From Chloroflexota bacterium (GTDB lineage: Bacteria > Chloroflexota > Anaerolineae > CG2-30-64-16), in contig JAPLHB010000046.1 in assembly GCA_026389845.1 (NCBI GenBank), positions 1-54,043 of the forward strand: a stretch of DNA of 54,043 nt. Reading direction: 5' to 3'. The notes below the pieces were generated by a model. The model had not been told where the DNA came from. It did not search any database and was given only the letters and a program-made list of their open reading frames with translations. Below, piece by piece: positions 8,636 to 18,600 of the stretch. The translations under genes were made by a program, and so were the position numbers. Position 1 is the first letter of the stretch. The number at the start of each line of letters is the position of its first letter.

Positions 8636-8822
8636 GCAGTACCGCAAAACTCGCTTTTGTCGCCCTGAGCGGGTTGTTCCCGTGACTCTCGTTGCGGCGA
8701 AAAATCAGCGCAGGGTCTCATCGTGGGCAACGGATTCTTCGCTGGTGTCACGCCGTTACGAGAGATTTGGGGCAGACCCGCTCAGAATGACAGGCAACGG
8801 ATAACGAGTTTTGCGCTATTGC
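8636..8822. mobile_element. MITE-like element, copy C (complete, internally deleted)
   Basis: 187 bp with the same ends as copy A, flanked by a perfect direct repeat CTATAGAT (8628-8635 and 8823-8830). It lacks about 25 bp that copy A has after the left end. It sits just upstream of the receiver gene at 8858, between that gene and the unique sequence that probably carried its leader. Confidence 0.82.
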
Positions 8823-8857
8823 CTATAGATGTAGATCACCCTGACGAGGCGCACGAC

Positions 8858-9253
8858 ATGACGGACTTCACGGCCGAGCCGATTTCGGTGCTGGTGGTAG
8901 ATGACAACCCCACCTTTCTGCAGGCAACGACGGCTTTCGTCCGGCGCCAACCCACACTCTCCCTGGCCGGTGTTGCCCGAGGCGGCGCTGAGGCGCTGGC
9001 CCAAACCCGGCGTCTGGCCCCCCAGGTGGTGCTGGTGGACCTGGATATGCCCGACAGGAGCGGCCTGCAGACCATCGCCCGCGTGCGCGACGCGGCGCCG
9101 GGCGTGGGGATCATCGCCCTGACCCTGTTGGATGCTCAGACCTGTCGAGAGGCGGCGCTGGCAGCCGGCGCGAACGATCTCCTTTCCAAGACTGCCCTCA
9201 CGGCGAACCTGATGCCGGCCATTTGGCGCATACGGACGAGGTTAAACCCATGA
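8858..9253 (+). CDS. Stand-alone response regulator receiver
   Basis: 131 residues: a single receiver with acidic pair VVDDN near the N-terminus, phospho-acceptor in VVLVDLDMPDRSG, T in IIALTLLD and K in LLSKTAL. There is no output domain, so it probably passes phosphate within a relay or acts by protein contact. ATG 8858 is chosen because the fold starts there. Its stop overlaps the next kinase gene (ATGA), suggesting the two are partners. The sequence most resembles NarL-type receivers without the DNA-binding half. Confidence 0.9.
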   Translation: MTDFTAEPISVLVVDDNPTFLQATTAFVRRQPTLSLAGVARGGAEALAQTRRLAPQVVLVDLDMPDRSGLQTIARVRDAAPGVGIIALTLLDAQTCREAALAAGANDLLSKTALTANLMPAIWRIRTRLNP

Positions 9254-11400
9254 GCGATCATCCGATCAGAGTACTGCTGATTGAAGATAACCCTGCTGAC
9301 GCCAGGCTGTTGCGGGAGTTGTTGCGGGAGGCGTCGGCGGCGGGTTACGCGGTCACCTGGGCCGACCGGCTGGCGACCGGGCTGGCGCGGCTGGCGGCAG
9401 ACGCCCCGGACGTGGTGTTTCTGGATCTCTCCTTGCCCGATAGCCAGGGCCTGGCGACCTTCAGAGCGCTGCGCGGCCAGGCCCCGGCCGCGCCGATCAT
9501 CGTGCTCACCGGTCTGGATGACGATGCCCTGGCGTTGGCAGCCGTTCACGAGGGCGCGCAGGACTACCTGGTCAAGGGGCAGGTGGATAGCAATCTGCTC
9601 GGCCGCGCGATCCGCTACGCCATCGAGCGCCAACAGACCCAGGCCCGGCTGCTCGAAGAACGCAACCTGCTGCGCACGCTGATTGATAACCTGCCCGACA
9701 GCATTTTCTTCAAGGACACCGAGAGCCGCATCGTCATTGACAACGAAGCGCACCGGCGTCTGTTGGGGGCGACCACCCTGGACCAGGTGGTCGGCAAGCG
9801 CGACGCCGACTTCTTCGCACCCGAGCTGGCCGACAGCTACACCGCCGATGAACAGAGGGTCATCCGCACGGGCGAGCCGCTGGTCAACCGCGAAGAACCC
9901 ACCCTGGACCCGGTTGGCACGCCGCGTTGGCTGTTGACCACCAAGGCCCCCTTGCGCGATCAGTGGGGCCGGGTGTCCGGCATCGTCGGGATCAGCCATG
10001 ACATTACCGGGCGCAAACAAGCCGAAGAGGCGCTGCGCCGGTCGGCGCTGCGCCTCGAAATGTTGCACCAAGTGGATCAGGCGATCCTGACGGCGCGACC
10101 CCTGGCGGCCCTCGTCCAACTGGCTCTGGAGGGCCTGCGCCGGTTGGTATCCTGCCGGTCGGCGTCCGTCGTCCTCTTTGATCCGGCGGCCGGCGCGGAC
10201 ACGCTCCTGGCTGTCCAGGCCGATGATGAGACAGCGACGGCCGGGGGAACGCGCATCACGACGGAAGCGCCCCTGATCGCGATATTGCAGCGGGGCGAAG
10301 TGCGCTTGATCGAGGATCTGGACAGCCTGGCTGAACTGCCGCCGGCGTTGCGAGGCCTGTGCGCCGACGGGGTGCGCTCCCTCAGCAACGTGCCGCTGCT
10401 GGCCGATGGCGAGCTGCTCGGGATGCTCACCCTGACGTGGAAACACCGCGGCGCGTGCAGCCCCGAACAGGTCGAGATCGCGCGCGAGGTGGCCGACCAA
10501 CTGGCAATCGCCATCCGCCAGGGCCGTCTGCGGGAGCAGGTGGCGCGCCACACAGCCGAGCTGGAGCAACGTGTGGCCGACCGCACGGCCGAGCTGCGGG
10601 CCGCGAACGACAAGCTCAAGGAGCTGGATCGCTTCAAGAGCAGTTTCGTCTCCGACGTCTCCCACGAGCTGCGCCAGCCGTTGACCAACATCAAAACCTA
10701 TCTCTATCTGCTCGACCGCGGCAAGCCGGAGAAGCGCGCCGGCTATCTGGCGACCTTGCAACGTGAGACCGACTTATTGCAACAGTTGATCGAGGACTTG
10801 CTGCACCTCTCCCGCATTGACCTGGGCAAAGCTCAACCGGTCCTGGCGCCGCTGGACATCAACCGGCTGGTGGGCACCCTGGTCGAAGACCGCGGCCCCC
10901 TGGCGGCCGAGCACGACCTGGCGCTCCACACCGCCCTGGCCCCCGATCTGCCGGCGGTGATGGCCGACGCAAAGATGGTGACGCAAGTGCTCACCAACCT
11001 GCTTGCCAACGCCATGAACTACACCCCGCGCGGGGGCACGATCGTGGTGAGCACGGCCGCGCGGCAGGATGGCGGAGGGGCAGGGGAGCGGGGGAGCAGG
11101 GGTGACACGCAGCACGCAGCACGCAATACGCCAACGGGCTGGGTGACGTTCTCGGTGAGCGACACCGGCCCCGGCATCGCGGCCGAAGAGCAGACGCGCA
11201 TCTTCGAGCGATTCTATCGCGGCGAAGCTGCGCGTGTGAGCCGCGCGCCCGGCACGGGGCTGGGGCTGGCGATCTGCCAGGAATTGATCCGGCGGCACAA
11301 GGGCAAGATCACCCTGGAGAGCCAGATAGGCCAGGGCAGCACGTTTACGGTGTGGCTGCCGGCGGCGGATGGCGAATGGCAAATAGCAAATAGCAAATAG
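9250..11400 (+). CDS. Receiver-PAS-GAF-HisKA-HATPase sensor kinase
   Basis: 716 residues, soluble. The order is receiver (about 1-125; D13, D59, K near 109), PAS (about 140-255, LIDNLPDSIFFKDTESRIV), GAF (about 275-430), a coiled coil of the RVADRTAELRAAN type, HisKA with SDVSHELRQPL (phospho-His H472), and HATPase_c with an intact N-box (LTNLLANAMNYTP), SDTGPGIAAEE and GTGLGLAI. Between the VVSTAAR strand and the SDTGPG motif is an insertion of about 20 residues encoded by repeat-like DNA (11068-11132). The gene ends inside a heptamer repeat, so the last residues (EWQIANSK) are repeat-derived. It is coupled to the receiver gene in front. Confidence 0.92.
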   Translation: MSDHPIRVLLIEDNPADARLLRELLREASAAGYAVTWADRLATGLARLAADAPDVVFLDLSLPDSQGLATFRALRGQAPAAPIIVLTGLDDDALALAAVHEGAQDYLVKGQVDSNLLGRAIRYAIERQQTQARLLEERNLLRTLIDNLPDSIFFKDTESRIVIDNEAHRRLLGATTLDQVVGKRDADFFAPELADSYTADEQRVIRTGEPLVNREEPTLDPVGTPRWLLTTKAPLRDQWGRVSGIVGISHDITGRKQAEEALRRSALRLEMLHQVDQAILTARPLAALVQLALEGLRRLVSCRSASVVLFDPAAGADTLLAVQADDETATAGGTRITTEAPLIAILQRGEVRLIEDLDSLAELPPALRGLCADGVRSLSNVPLLADGELLGMLTLTWKHRGACSPEQVEIAREVADQLAIAIRQGRLREQVARHTAELEQRVADRTAELRAANDKLKELDRFKSSFVSDVSHELRQPLTNIKTYLYLLDRGKPEKRAGYLATLQRETDLLQQLIEDLLHLSRIDLGKAQPVLAPLDINRLVGTLVEDRGPLAAEHDLALHTALAPDLPAVMADAKMVTQVLTNLLANAMNYTPRGGTIVVSTAARQDGGGAGERGSRGDTQHAARNTPTGWVTFSVSDTGPGIAAEEQTRIFERFYRGEAARVSRAPGTGLGLAICQELIRRHKGKITLESQIGQGSTFTVWLPAADGEWQIANSK
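11068..11132. repeat. Repeat-type insertion inside the kinase ATPase domain
   Basis: Simple-sequence DNA (GGGGCAGGGGAGCGGGGGAG, then CACGCAGCACGCAGCACGC) of the same kind as intergenic tracts elsewhere in the window. It encodes a low-complexity Gly/Arg/Ala loop in frame, just before the SDTGPG nucleotide-binding motif. Confidence 0.7.
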
Positions 11401-11463
11401 CAAATAGCAAATGGCAAATGGCAAATGGCAAATGGCAAATGGCAAATGGCAAATGGCAAATAG
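11376..11463. repeat. Heptamer tandem repeat (CAAATRG)n
   Basis: About 12 units of CAAATGG/CAAATAG, overlapping the stop codon of the kinase. The same heptamers resume at 11790 (CAAATAGTAAATAGTAAATAG), so the inverted-repeat element D was inserted into this tract. Confidence 0.88.
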
Positions 11464-11789
11464 CAAATAGCGCAAAACTCGCTACCCGTTGCCTGTCATT
11501 CTGAGCGGGTCTGTCCCTGAACTCTCGTTACGGCGTGACGCCAGCGAAGAATCTCCCCGCCGCGACGAGACCCTTCGCTGAATTCACGCGGCAACGCACC
11601 TCACGGGGCTGACCCGCTGCTCAGAACGTTGCCCGCCCCACTGGAGTCGAGCCTTCAGGCGGTTTGGCGCTTGCACAACGCAACCGGCTGAAGCCTCGAC
11701 TCCGACGCCATCTGACGTTCCAGGCGCATCGAACGCCACGGGGGGCGTAGCGGTTCTCAGGGTGACAAAAGCGAGTTTTGCGGTACTGC
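11464..11789. mobile_element. MITE-like element, copy D (inverted, long, nested repeat)
   Basis: In opposite orientation to copies A-C: the right end is AGCGAGTTTTGCGGTACTGC and the left end is AAATAGCGCAAAACTCGCTA. The interior has the TGAGCGGGT core pair and, at 11643-11703, a nested imperfect palindrome (GGAGTCGAGCCTTCAGGCGG against CCGGCTGAAGCCTCGACTCC). The target duplication cannot be defined because both flanks are the same heptamer repeat. No gene is seen in this 440-bp gap. Confidence 0.75.
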
Positions 11790-11839
11790 CAAATAGTAAA
11801 TAGTAAATAGCGGTCGTCGGTCAGCAAAAGGGGATTGCA

Positions 11840-12820
11840 ATGAAAAAACGACTATGCAACGGTTTCGTGCTCCTGTTTCTCGTGCTCCTGGCGTCGCTAT
11901 CGGGCTGCCAGCGCGCCGCGCCGGCGCTGACGCCGGTGACTGTGCAGCTTGCCTGGACGCATCAACCCCAATTCGCCGGAATGTACGCCGCCGACCTGAA
12001 GGGCTATTATGCGGCGGAAGGCTTGGCGGTTACCTTGATTCAAGGGGGCGCCAATATAGACAAGCTGGTGCCGGTGCTCGACGGCACGGCGCAATTCAGC
12101 ACAGCCAGCGCGGACGAACTGATCCTCGCCCGCTCTGAAGGTAAGCCCCTGCGGGCGATCGCCACGATCTTCCGGCGCAGCCCGGCGGTTTTCGTCTCCC
12201 TCGCTGACAAGGGCATTACCCGCCCGCAAGATTTCGTCGGCAAGACGATAAGCGTCCCGGCCATCATTCTTCTGTCGCTGCGCGCCATGATGGACAAGGT
12301 TGGTATTGCCCCCGATCAGTACACTGTCGTGACTTTGCCCTCGGATCTGACCATGTTCGCCAGCGGCGACCCTCCGGTGTGGGGCGTGTTTACCATCGGA
12401 TTCGTGGTTGTCATCCAGCAGGCCGGGTACAAGCTCAACATGATCTATCCGGATGACTATGGCGTTCATTTCTATGCCGACACCCTATTCACAACGGATA
12501 ACCTGATTTCCACGAATCCGGACCTCGTGCGGCGCTTCCTGCGCGCCACACTCAAAGGCTGGACCTGTGCCGTGGAAAATCCGGCTGAGGTGCCGGCTAT
12601 GGTGCAGAAGTACAAGCCGGAAGCCGATGCTAAGATTGAACTTGCCAGAATGACCGCCAGCCTGCCGCTGGTGAACACTGGCGAGGACCACATCGGCTGG
12701 ATGAAGCCGGAGATGTGGGCGGGGATGGAAAAGACGCTGCGCGAACAGAAGGTCATCACCGCGCCGGTGGACGTGACGCAGGTGTATACGATGCAGTTCT
12801 TGCAGGAGCTTTACAAATGA
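11840..12820 (+). CDS. NMT1/THI5-like substrate-binding lipoprotein (copy 1)
   Basis: 326 residues. A lipoprotein signal peptide ends in LASLSGC, so the mature protein should be lipid-anchored outside the membrane. The body matches the NMT1/THI5-like binding-protein family: VTVQLAWTHQPQFAGMYAAD near the start, then GYYAAEGLAV, later KPLRAIATIF and ITRPQDFVGKTI. Relatives bind thiamine precursors, sulfonates or similar small molecules. It overlaps the next gene by ATGA. No permease or ATPase gene lies near, so import is doubtful. Closely related domains serve as sensor inputs of kinases and cyclases in other bacteria, and kinase genes follow here. Confidence 0.87.
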   Translation: MKKRLCNGFVLLFLVLLASLSGCQRAAPALTPVTVQLAWTHQPQFAGMYAADLKGYYAAEGLAVTLIQGGANIDKLVPVLDGTAQFSTASADELILARSEGKPLRAIATIFRRSPAVFVSLADKGITRPQDFVGKTISVPAIILLSLRAMMDKVGIAPDQYTVVTLPSDLTMFASGDPPVWGVFTIGFVVVIQQAGYKLNMIYPDDYGVHFYADTLFTTDNLISTNPDLVRRFLRATLKGWTCAVENPAEVPAMVQKYKPEADAKIELARMTASLPLVNTGEDHIGWMKPEMWAGMEKTLREQKVITAPVDVTQVYTMQFLQELYK

Positions 12821-13728
12821 CGCCGAGCCACAAGGAGAAGGTAACTGAGGAACAGAGAGACCACCGGGCTCACCGTGTCACCCTGTCACTGCGTCACCTT
12901 GTCATCTTCTTCGGCTTGCTCGCGGCTGCCGCGCTCGTGCGCTTCGGGATCGCCGCGCGGCTGAACGAACTGCCGGCGAACTATGCCCGCGAGACGCATT
13001 ATGCTGGTGAGGACGACCTGTGCGAGACCCCCAACGGTGCGTGGGAAAAAACCGCCACGACTCTGCGACGGGTTGATCAGACCATCGCCAGTACGAGCGA
13101 AACAGCCATCGTGCAAGGTGATCTCCACGTGTACGCCGAAAACGACGCGGTGGTATTCGAGTCCACTGGCTTGTACGGCGTGAGTCGTTTTTCCCGGCAG
13201 AATGTGCTGGGCTATGGCGATACCGAGCGTACCGGGCAGTTTCTCTTTCCACCGGATATCCAGCCGACCACCTACACGTATTGGGACCCGATGTTCATTG
13301 GCCCGCGTGTCGCCACCTTTGACCACGTGGAAACGCAAGCTGGGTTGGCCGTCTACGTCTTTCGCTTCAGCGCAACCGGCCTGGACGAGACCGCCGGCTA
13401 TAGTTACCTCCCCGATGTGCCGGAGCATTACGCCGCGCGTACGGATGGTCAAGGGACGCTGTGGGTTGAGCCAGTCTCCGGGGTTGTGGTGGACTATGCA
13501 GAGCAAGGCATGAGTTACTTTGCGGACCCAACTACCGGCAGGCAGATTGCAGACTTTCATAGATGGAGTGACCGCTACACACCGGAAACACATACAGCCC
13601 AACGACAGCTCGCGACAGAAGCACGCCTCCGTGTTTTGGCGCTCCAGGTCTGGCTGCCGGTTGGGCTGATATTCGCCGGCTTGATCTGGCTCGGCGTCGG
13701 GTTGTGGAACTCCAGGAGGACAACATGA
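12817..13728 (+). CDS. DUF3068/PorA-like membrane-anchored protein (copy 1)
   Basis: 303 residues. One membrane helix near 29-50 and another near 273-295 flank a large extracytoplasmic domain. Motifs such as LPANYARETHYAGEDDL, FPPDIQPTTYTYWDP, GPRVATFDHVE and LWVEPVSGVVVDYAEQG resemble DUF3068 (the PorA-like family of Actinobacteria); function unknown. The start overlaps the binding-protein stop (ATGA). The first 30 residues are encoded partly by CACCGTGTCACCCTGTCAC-type repeats and are absent from copy 2, so they look acquired. The stop overlaps the second binding protein. Pairing with a binding protein suggests a receptor complex; this is inference. Confidence 0.78.
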   Translation: MTPSHKEKVTEEQRDHRAHRVTLSLRHLVIFFGLLAAAALVRFGIAARLNELPANYARETHYAGEDDLCETPNGAWEKTATTLRRVDQTIASTSETAIVQGDLHVYAENDAVVFESTGLYGVSRFSRQNVLGYGDTERTGQFLFPPDIQPTTYTYWDPMFIGPRVATFDHVETQAGLAVYVFRFSATGLDETAGYSYLPDVPEHYAARTDGQGTLWVEPVSGVVVDYAEQGMSYFADPTTGRQIADFHRWSDRYTPETHTAQRQLATEARLRVLALQVWLPVGLIFAGLIWLGVGLWNSRRTT

Positions 13729-14711
13729 GCACACTCAGATTCTTTGCCATTTTGCTGATCTTGACCGCAGTTACATCGGCTTGCGCGTCGGCGCCAACCG
13801 CCACGCCCACGCCAGCGCTCACGCCCGTCACCTTGCAACTCAAATTCGTCCATGGGGCGCAGTTCGCGGGGTTCTACGCCGCCGCCGAGAACGGGTACTA
13901 TCGCAACGAGGGATTGGACGTTGCCCTGCTGCCGGGAGCGGTGGAGATTGACGTTCTGAAGACGGTGCTGGATGGCAAGGCGCAATTCGGCGTGATTGGC
14001 GCTGTTGACTTGATTCCTGCCCGGGCCGACGGCAGACCGGTGAGCGCTATCAGCACCGTCTACCGCCGCAACCCCAACATCTTCATCTCCCTGACCAGCG
14101 CCGGCGTCACCCGGCCCCAGGACTTCGTGGGCAAGAAGATCCGCTCGGTCAGCGACATGCCCTTGATCCTGCATTCGATGATGGGACGCCTGGGCATCCG
14201 CCCGGACCAGTACACGGAAGTGAACTTGCCCACTGACCTGGCACTCTTCGCCACAGGTGAGGTGCCGGTATGGGGTGCCTATACGAACGTTCTGCTCGTG
14301 GCCGCCCGGCAGGCCGGCCTGCAGGTAAATGTCATCTACCCCGATGACTACGGGGTTCATTTCTACGCGGATACGATCTTCACAACCGACGACATGATCG
14401 CCAAGAACCCAGACCTGGTGGTCTGCTTCTTGCGCGCTACTCTCAAGGGCTGGACCTACGCGGTGGAGAACCCCGCCGCCATCGGCCCTATGGTGGTCAA
14501 GTATATGCCCACCGGAGACCCGGCGCTAGAGGCTGTCAAGATGACAGCCAGCATCCCGCTCGTCAACACCGGCGAAGATCACATCGGCTGGATGAAACCG
14601 GAGATCTGGGCAGGGATGGAAAAGACGCTCCGCGAGCAAGATGTGCTCACCAAGTTCGTGGACGTGACGCAGGTGTATACGATGCAGTTCCTGAAGGAGA
14701 TCTACAAATGA
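13725..14711 (+). CDS. NMT1/THI5-like substrate-binding lipoprotein (copy 2)
   Basis: 328 residues, clearly a paralogue of the protein at 11840: same order of motifs (VTLQLKFVHGAQFAGFYAA, GYYRNEGLDV, VTRPQDFVGKKI, then a shared C-terminal stretch with NTGEDHIGWMKPE and QVYTMQFL). The lipobox is TSAC. ATG 13725 has AGGAGG in front and overlaps the preceding stop; it overlaps the next gene in the same ATGA manner. The tandem [binding protein + DUF3068] arrangement shows a cassette duplication. Ligand contacts differ between copies in places, so the two may recognise different compounds. Confidence 0.87.
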   Translation: MSTLRFFAILLILTAVTSACASAPTATPTPALTPVTLQLKFVHGAQFAGFYAAAENGYYRNEGLDVALLPGAVEIDVLKTVLDGKAQFGVIGAVDLIPARADGRPVSAISTVYRRNPNIFISLTSAGVTRPQDFVGKKIRSVSDMPLILHSMMGRLGIRPDQYTEVNLPTDLALFATGEVPVWGAYTNVLLVAARQAGLQVNVIYPDDYGVHFYADTIFTTDDMIAKNPDLVVCFLRATLKGWTYAVENPAAIGPMVVKYMPTGDPALEAVKMTASIPLVNTGEDHIGWMKPEIWAGMEKTLREQDVLTKFVDVTQVYTMQFLKEIYK

Positions 14712-15586
14712 AACCCATGCGCAAACCAATTTTTATCGCTCTGGCTTTTCTGGTCCTGGCTGCCTTGCTGCGCTTTTGGATCGCCCCCTTACTGGAACAG
14801 TTACCTGCTAACTACTCCAGTGAGACCCTCTATACCAATGAAAATCAAATCCGGGATTCACCCACGGGTAAGTGGATAACTGAATCGTTGATTTCCAGGC
14901 GCGTCGATCAAGCCATTTCAGCTAAAGCGAACACCCTTATCGTTGAAGGTGCTTTACATGTCTATTTTGAGGATGGGTCCGTGAACTTTGAAACCGCCGC
15001 GCTGTATGGCGTTGATCGGCGCACGCGCGAGAATGTTCCTGGTCTTGGCGACACCATCCGTGATGGGCAGTTCCTTTTTCCGCCACACGTCCAACAAGGT
15101 AGATATGTTTATTGGGATCCGATTTATATCGGCCCACGCATGGCCACCTTCGACCACATCGAGCAGATCAATGGGCTGAGGATCTATGTTTTTGGCTTCA
15201 CCGCGGAAAACCTGGATGAGACCAAGGGTTATGATTATCTGCCGGATGTGCCTGAACGCTACCGGGCCGTTACTAACGGGCAAGGCATCCTTTGGATCGA
15301 ACCGATTTCGGGTATTGTCGTTGATTATGAAGACCAGGGTGCTGCTTCTTTTGTCAACCCAGGAACAGGGGCTCCTGTGGCTGAGTTTTCTCGCTGGGAC
15401 GAGCGCTACACACCTGAGACGCGTGCAACTCAACTCAGGCTCGCGTCGGAAGCCCGCCTGCGCAGCTTGCTGTTCGAGGTCTGGCTGCCGGGCGGATTGG
15501 CGCTCGCTGGTTTGGGGTTCCTGGCGCTGGACCTGTTCCGCAGAAAAAAAACGTCCCGCAGGTTGTTCTCCGATGATTTGGCCTGA
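14708..15586 (+). CDS. DUF3068/PorA-like membrane-anchored protein (copy 2)
   Basis: 292 residues, paralogue of the protein at 12817, with membrane helices near 7-28 and 261-283. Shared landmarks are LPANYSSETLYTNENQI, FPPHVQQGRYVYWDP, GPRMATFDHIEQ, LDETKGYDYLPDVPE and LWIEPISGIVVDYEDQG. This copy has a normal short N-terminus. It ends 46 bases before a large membrane kinase in the same direction, so the four-gene cassette is probably co-transcribed with that kinase. Function unknown; a ligand-relay role between binding protein and kinase is speculation. Confidence 0.78.
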   Translation: MKPMRKPIFIALAFLVLAALLRFWIAPLLEQLPANYSSETLYTNENQIRDSPTGKWITESLISRRVDQAISAKANTLIVEGALHVYFEDGSVNFETAALYGVDRRTRENVPGLGDTIRDGQFLFPPHVQQGRYVYWDPIYIGPRMATFDHIEQINGLRIYVFGFTAENLDETKGYDYLPDVPERYRAVTNGQGILWIEPISGIVVDYEDQGAASFVNPGTGAPVAEFSRWDERYTPETRATQLRLASEARLRSLLFEVWLPGGLALAGLGFLALDLFRRKKTSRRLFSDDLA

Positions 15587-15632
15587 AATCTGAGCCTTCG
15601 AGACACACGCCATATTTTGATGAGGAAGTCTG

Positions 15633-18600
15633 ATGAATAGATTAGGAATCACCTCAAAACTTACACTGGTCTTCGTGCTCTTTGCCGGGCTGGTGCTGGT
15701 CGGATTGAGCATACCAGCCTACAATAACGGCCGCGCCGCGCTGGAAGCCGCGACCGTCTCCGAATTGCTGACAACCGCCTTGGAGAAACAAGCCGCGCTA
15801 AACACCTGGGTCGCAGACCGTCAGCATGGCATTGGCGACATTGCCAACCAGACTCATTTGCGGGAGACCGCCTCGGCGCTCATCGCTGCCGCTCCGGGTT
15901 CTTCAGATGCCGTTCTCGCCCACGCTGGTTTGGTGAAGGATTTGGGGAATTGGGCCAGTGAGGGGCATCGGTTTCTTGCCATGGAGGTGATCGAGGCAGC
16001 CACTGGCCGCGTCATCGCGGCGACGGATGCCGGTGCAGAGGGTAAATTCCGGGAAGAACAACCTTACTTCCTCGATGGGTTGCAGGCGCCTTATGTCCAG
16101 AATCCGTATTTCGACCTCTCGCGGGGACGTCCCGGCATGACGGCGGCTGCGCCGGTTCTATCACCAGAAGGGAAGATGATCGCTGTCCTGGCGGGTCCCC
16201 TGAACATGGATGAAATGAATGCGATCATCCAGCGCCGCAGCGGCCTGCATCGGACGGACGACGCTTACCTGGTCAACACCTCGAACTTGTTCGTGACGCA
16301 GCCGCGCCTCAATCCCGATCCGGCAATCCTGCAGCGCGGCGTTCACACCGAGGCTGTCAATCGCTGTCTGGCCCACAACAGCGGTGTGACCGTCGCCCCG
16401 GATTATCGTGACGTGCCGGCCTTCATCGTTTATCGCTGGCTGCCGGAACGCCAGCTTTGCCTGATCGCAAAAATTGACCAGGATGAAGCGCTGGCGCCTT
16501 CTCGTGCTCTGGCTTCGACGATGGCGCTCATCGGCGGCCTGGTATTACTGATCGGCTCGATAGTGGCGTTTGGTATGTCGCGCACCTTTACCAGGCCGGT
16601 TCACCAATTGGTGCGGGGCGCACAGGAGATCGGCAGAGGCAACCTGGAGTATCGGATCGCGGTGGGCGCCAGAGATGAGTTGGGTCAGTTGGCAAACGCG
16701 TTCAACGAAATGGCGGTCAACCTGCGCGCGTCGTTGGGGCAGACCGCGCACGGCCAACGGATGCTCGTCGCGCTCAGCCAGGCGGCGCAGGCCGTGCAGC
16801 GCGCGCAAACGCCGGAGCAGGTGTACCAAACCGTCGGGGATGAGGTGACGCGGCTGGGTTACCATGCCATGGCCTTCACCGTGGTGGACGACCGGACGCA
16901 CCTCGCTCTTGCGCACCTGACCTTCAGCTCGGCGGTCATACGGGCGGTAGAAAAAGTAGCGGGACTCTCTGCGCAAGGTTTCCGCTTCCCCATCGTGCCC
17001 GGCGGCGTCCACGATCAGATCATCACCTCGGGGCGGACTGTCTTCTTTGAACAGGCCGCCACCCCTCTGGCCGAGTCCCTGGCTCAGCCGCTACGCCCAC
17101 TGGCCGGGCGAATCACCAGCCTGTTCGGGGTTGAACAGGCAATCTATGCTCCGTTGACAATGAACGGCAGGACCGAGGGCTTGCTCATGGTCACCGGCGA
17201 CGGCCTGGCCGAGGCCGACGCGCCGGCCATTACCGCCTTCGCCAACCAGACGGCCATTGCCCTGGAGAACGCGCGGTTGTATCAGGAGACGCGCGCGTGG
17301 GCCGCGGAATTGGAGCAGCGCGTCCAGGCGCAGACGGCGACCATCCGCGCGTCTGAGGAAAAATACCGCAATCTCTTTGAAAACGCGCAGGTTGGGATGT
17401 ACCGTTCCACATTGGACGGCTCGGCGATTCTCGATGCGAACCAGAAACTCGCCGACATTTTCGGCTACTCTATCGAAGAGATGCGCGCGGAGCCAGCGAC
17501 AATTCGCTGGGCAGACCCGGCGGCGCGCGCGGCAATGGTAGACCGGTTGCGCGCAAACGGGCTTTTGAACGACTATGAACTTGACATTGTAACCAAAAGC
17601 GGCGCGCTAAAGACCGTTCTCACTTCGATCAAATTGTATCCCCAGGAAGGCTATCTGGAAGGGAGCGCGATTGACATTTCCGACCGCAAACGCGCGGAAC
17701 AAGAACTGCGCGTCAAAGATCATGCCATCGAATCGGCGCACAGCGCTATCGCGATCTCGGATCTTGCCGGAAATCTGACCTACGTGAATCCGGCGTTCTT
17801 GAGCATTTGGGGCTATGCCCAGCGACCAGAAGTTGTGGGCAGGTCTGCGGTCGAGTTCTGGCAGATGGGCGCCAAAGCGGCTGAGGTGATGCAGGTATTG
17901 CAGGCAGGCCAGGCATGGTCGGGTGAGCTGACCGCCCGGCGAAGGGATAGCACGCTTTTCGACGTGCTGGTTGGCGCGAGCATGATCGTGGACCAAGCCA
18001 GCCAGCCGATAGGTATGATGGCGTCATTTACCGACATCACTGAGCGCAAGCTGGCAGAAAAAATTGTCCTGGAAGAAAAAACTTTATCTGATTCCATCAT
18101 CAACAGCCTGCCCGGTATCTTCTACCTGTTCGATGCACAGGGAAAATTCCTCCGTTGGAACAGGAATTTCGAGCGCGTGGGTGGCTACTCAGCAGAAGAG
18201 ATGTTGGACCGTAACGTGGCTGACTTTTTTGTGGGCGAGGAGAAGACGTTGGTGCAGCAGCGCATCCAGGAGGCCTTTATCAAAGGCGCAGCGAATGTTG
18301 AGGCGCATTTCACCTCCAAGAGCGGCGCCGGCACGCCATACTACTTGACCGGTGTGCGCATTGAGCTGGACGGCCAACCCCATCTAATTGGTGTGGGAGT
18401 GGATATTACCGAGCGCAAGCGCGCTGGGGAACAACTCGCCAGAACCGCTGCAGACTTGGCGCGTTCCAACACCGAGTTGGAACGCTTCGCCTACGTCGCC
18501 TCCCACGATCTACAGGAGCCGCTACGCATGGTGACGAGCTATCTCCAGTTGATCGAGCGGCGCTATGGCGACCGGTTGGATGGCGATGCCCGCGAGTTCA

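Noticed and set aside
11840..15586. Complete ABC importer
   Set aside because: Only binding proteins are present. The DUF3068-like proteins have two terminal helices and are not permeases, and there is no ATPase.
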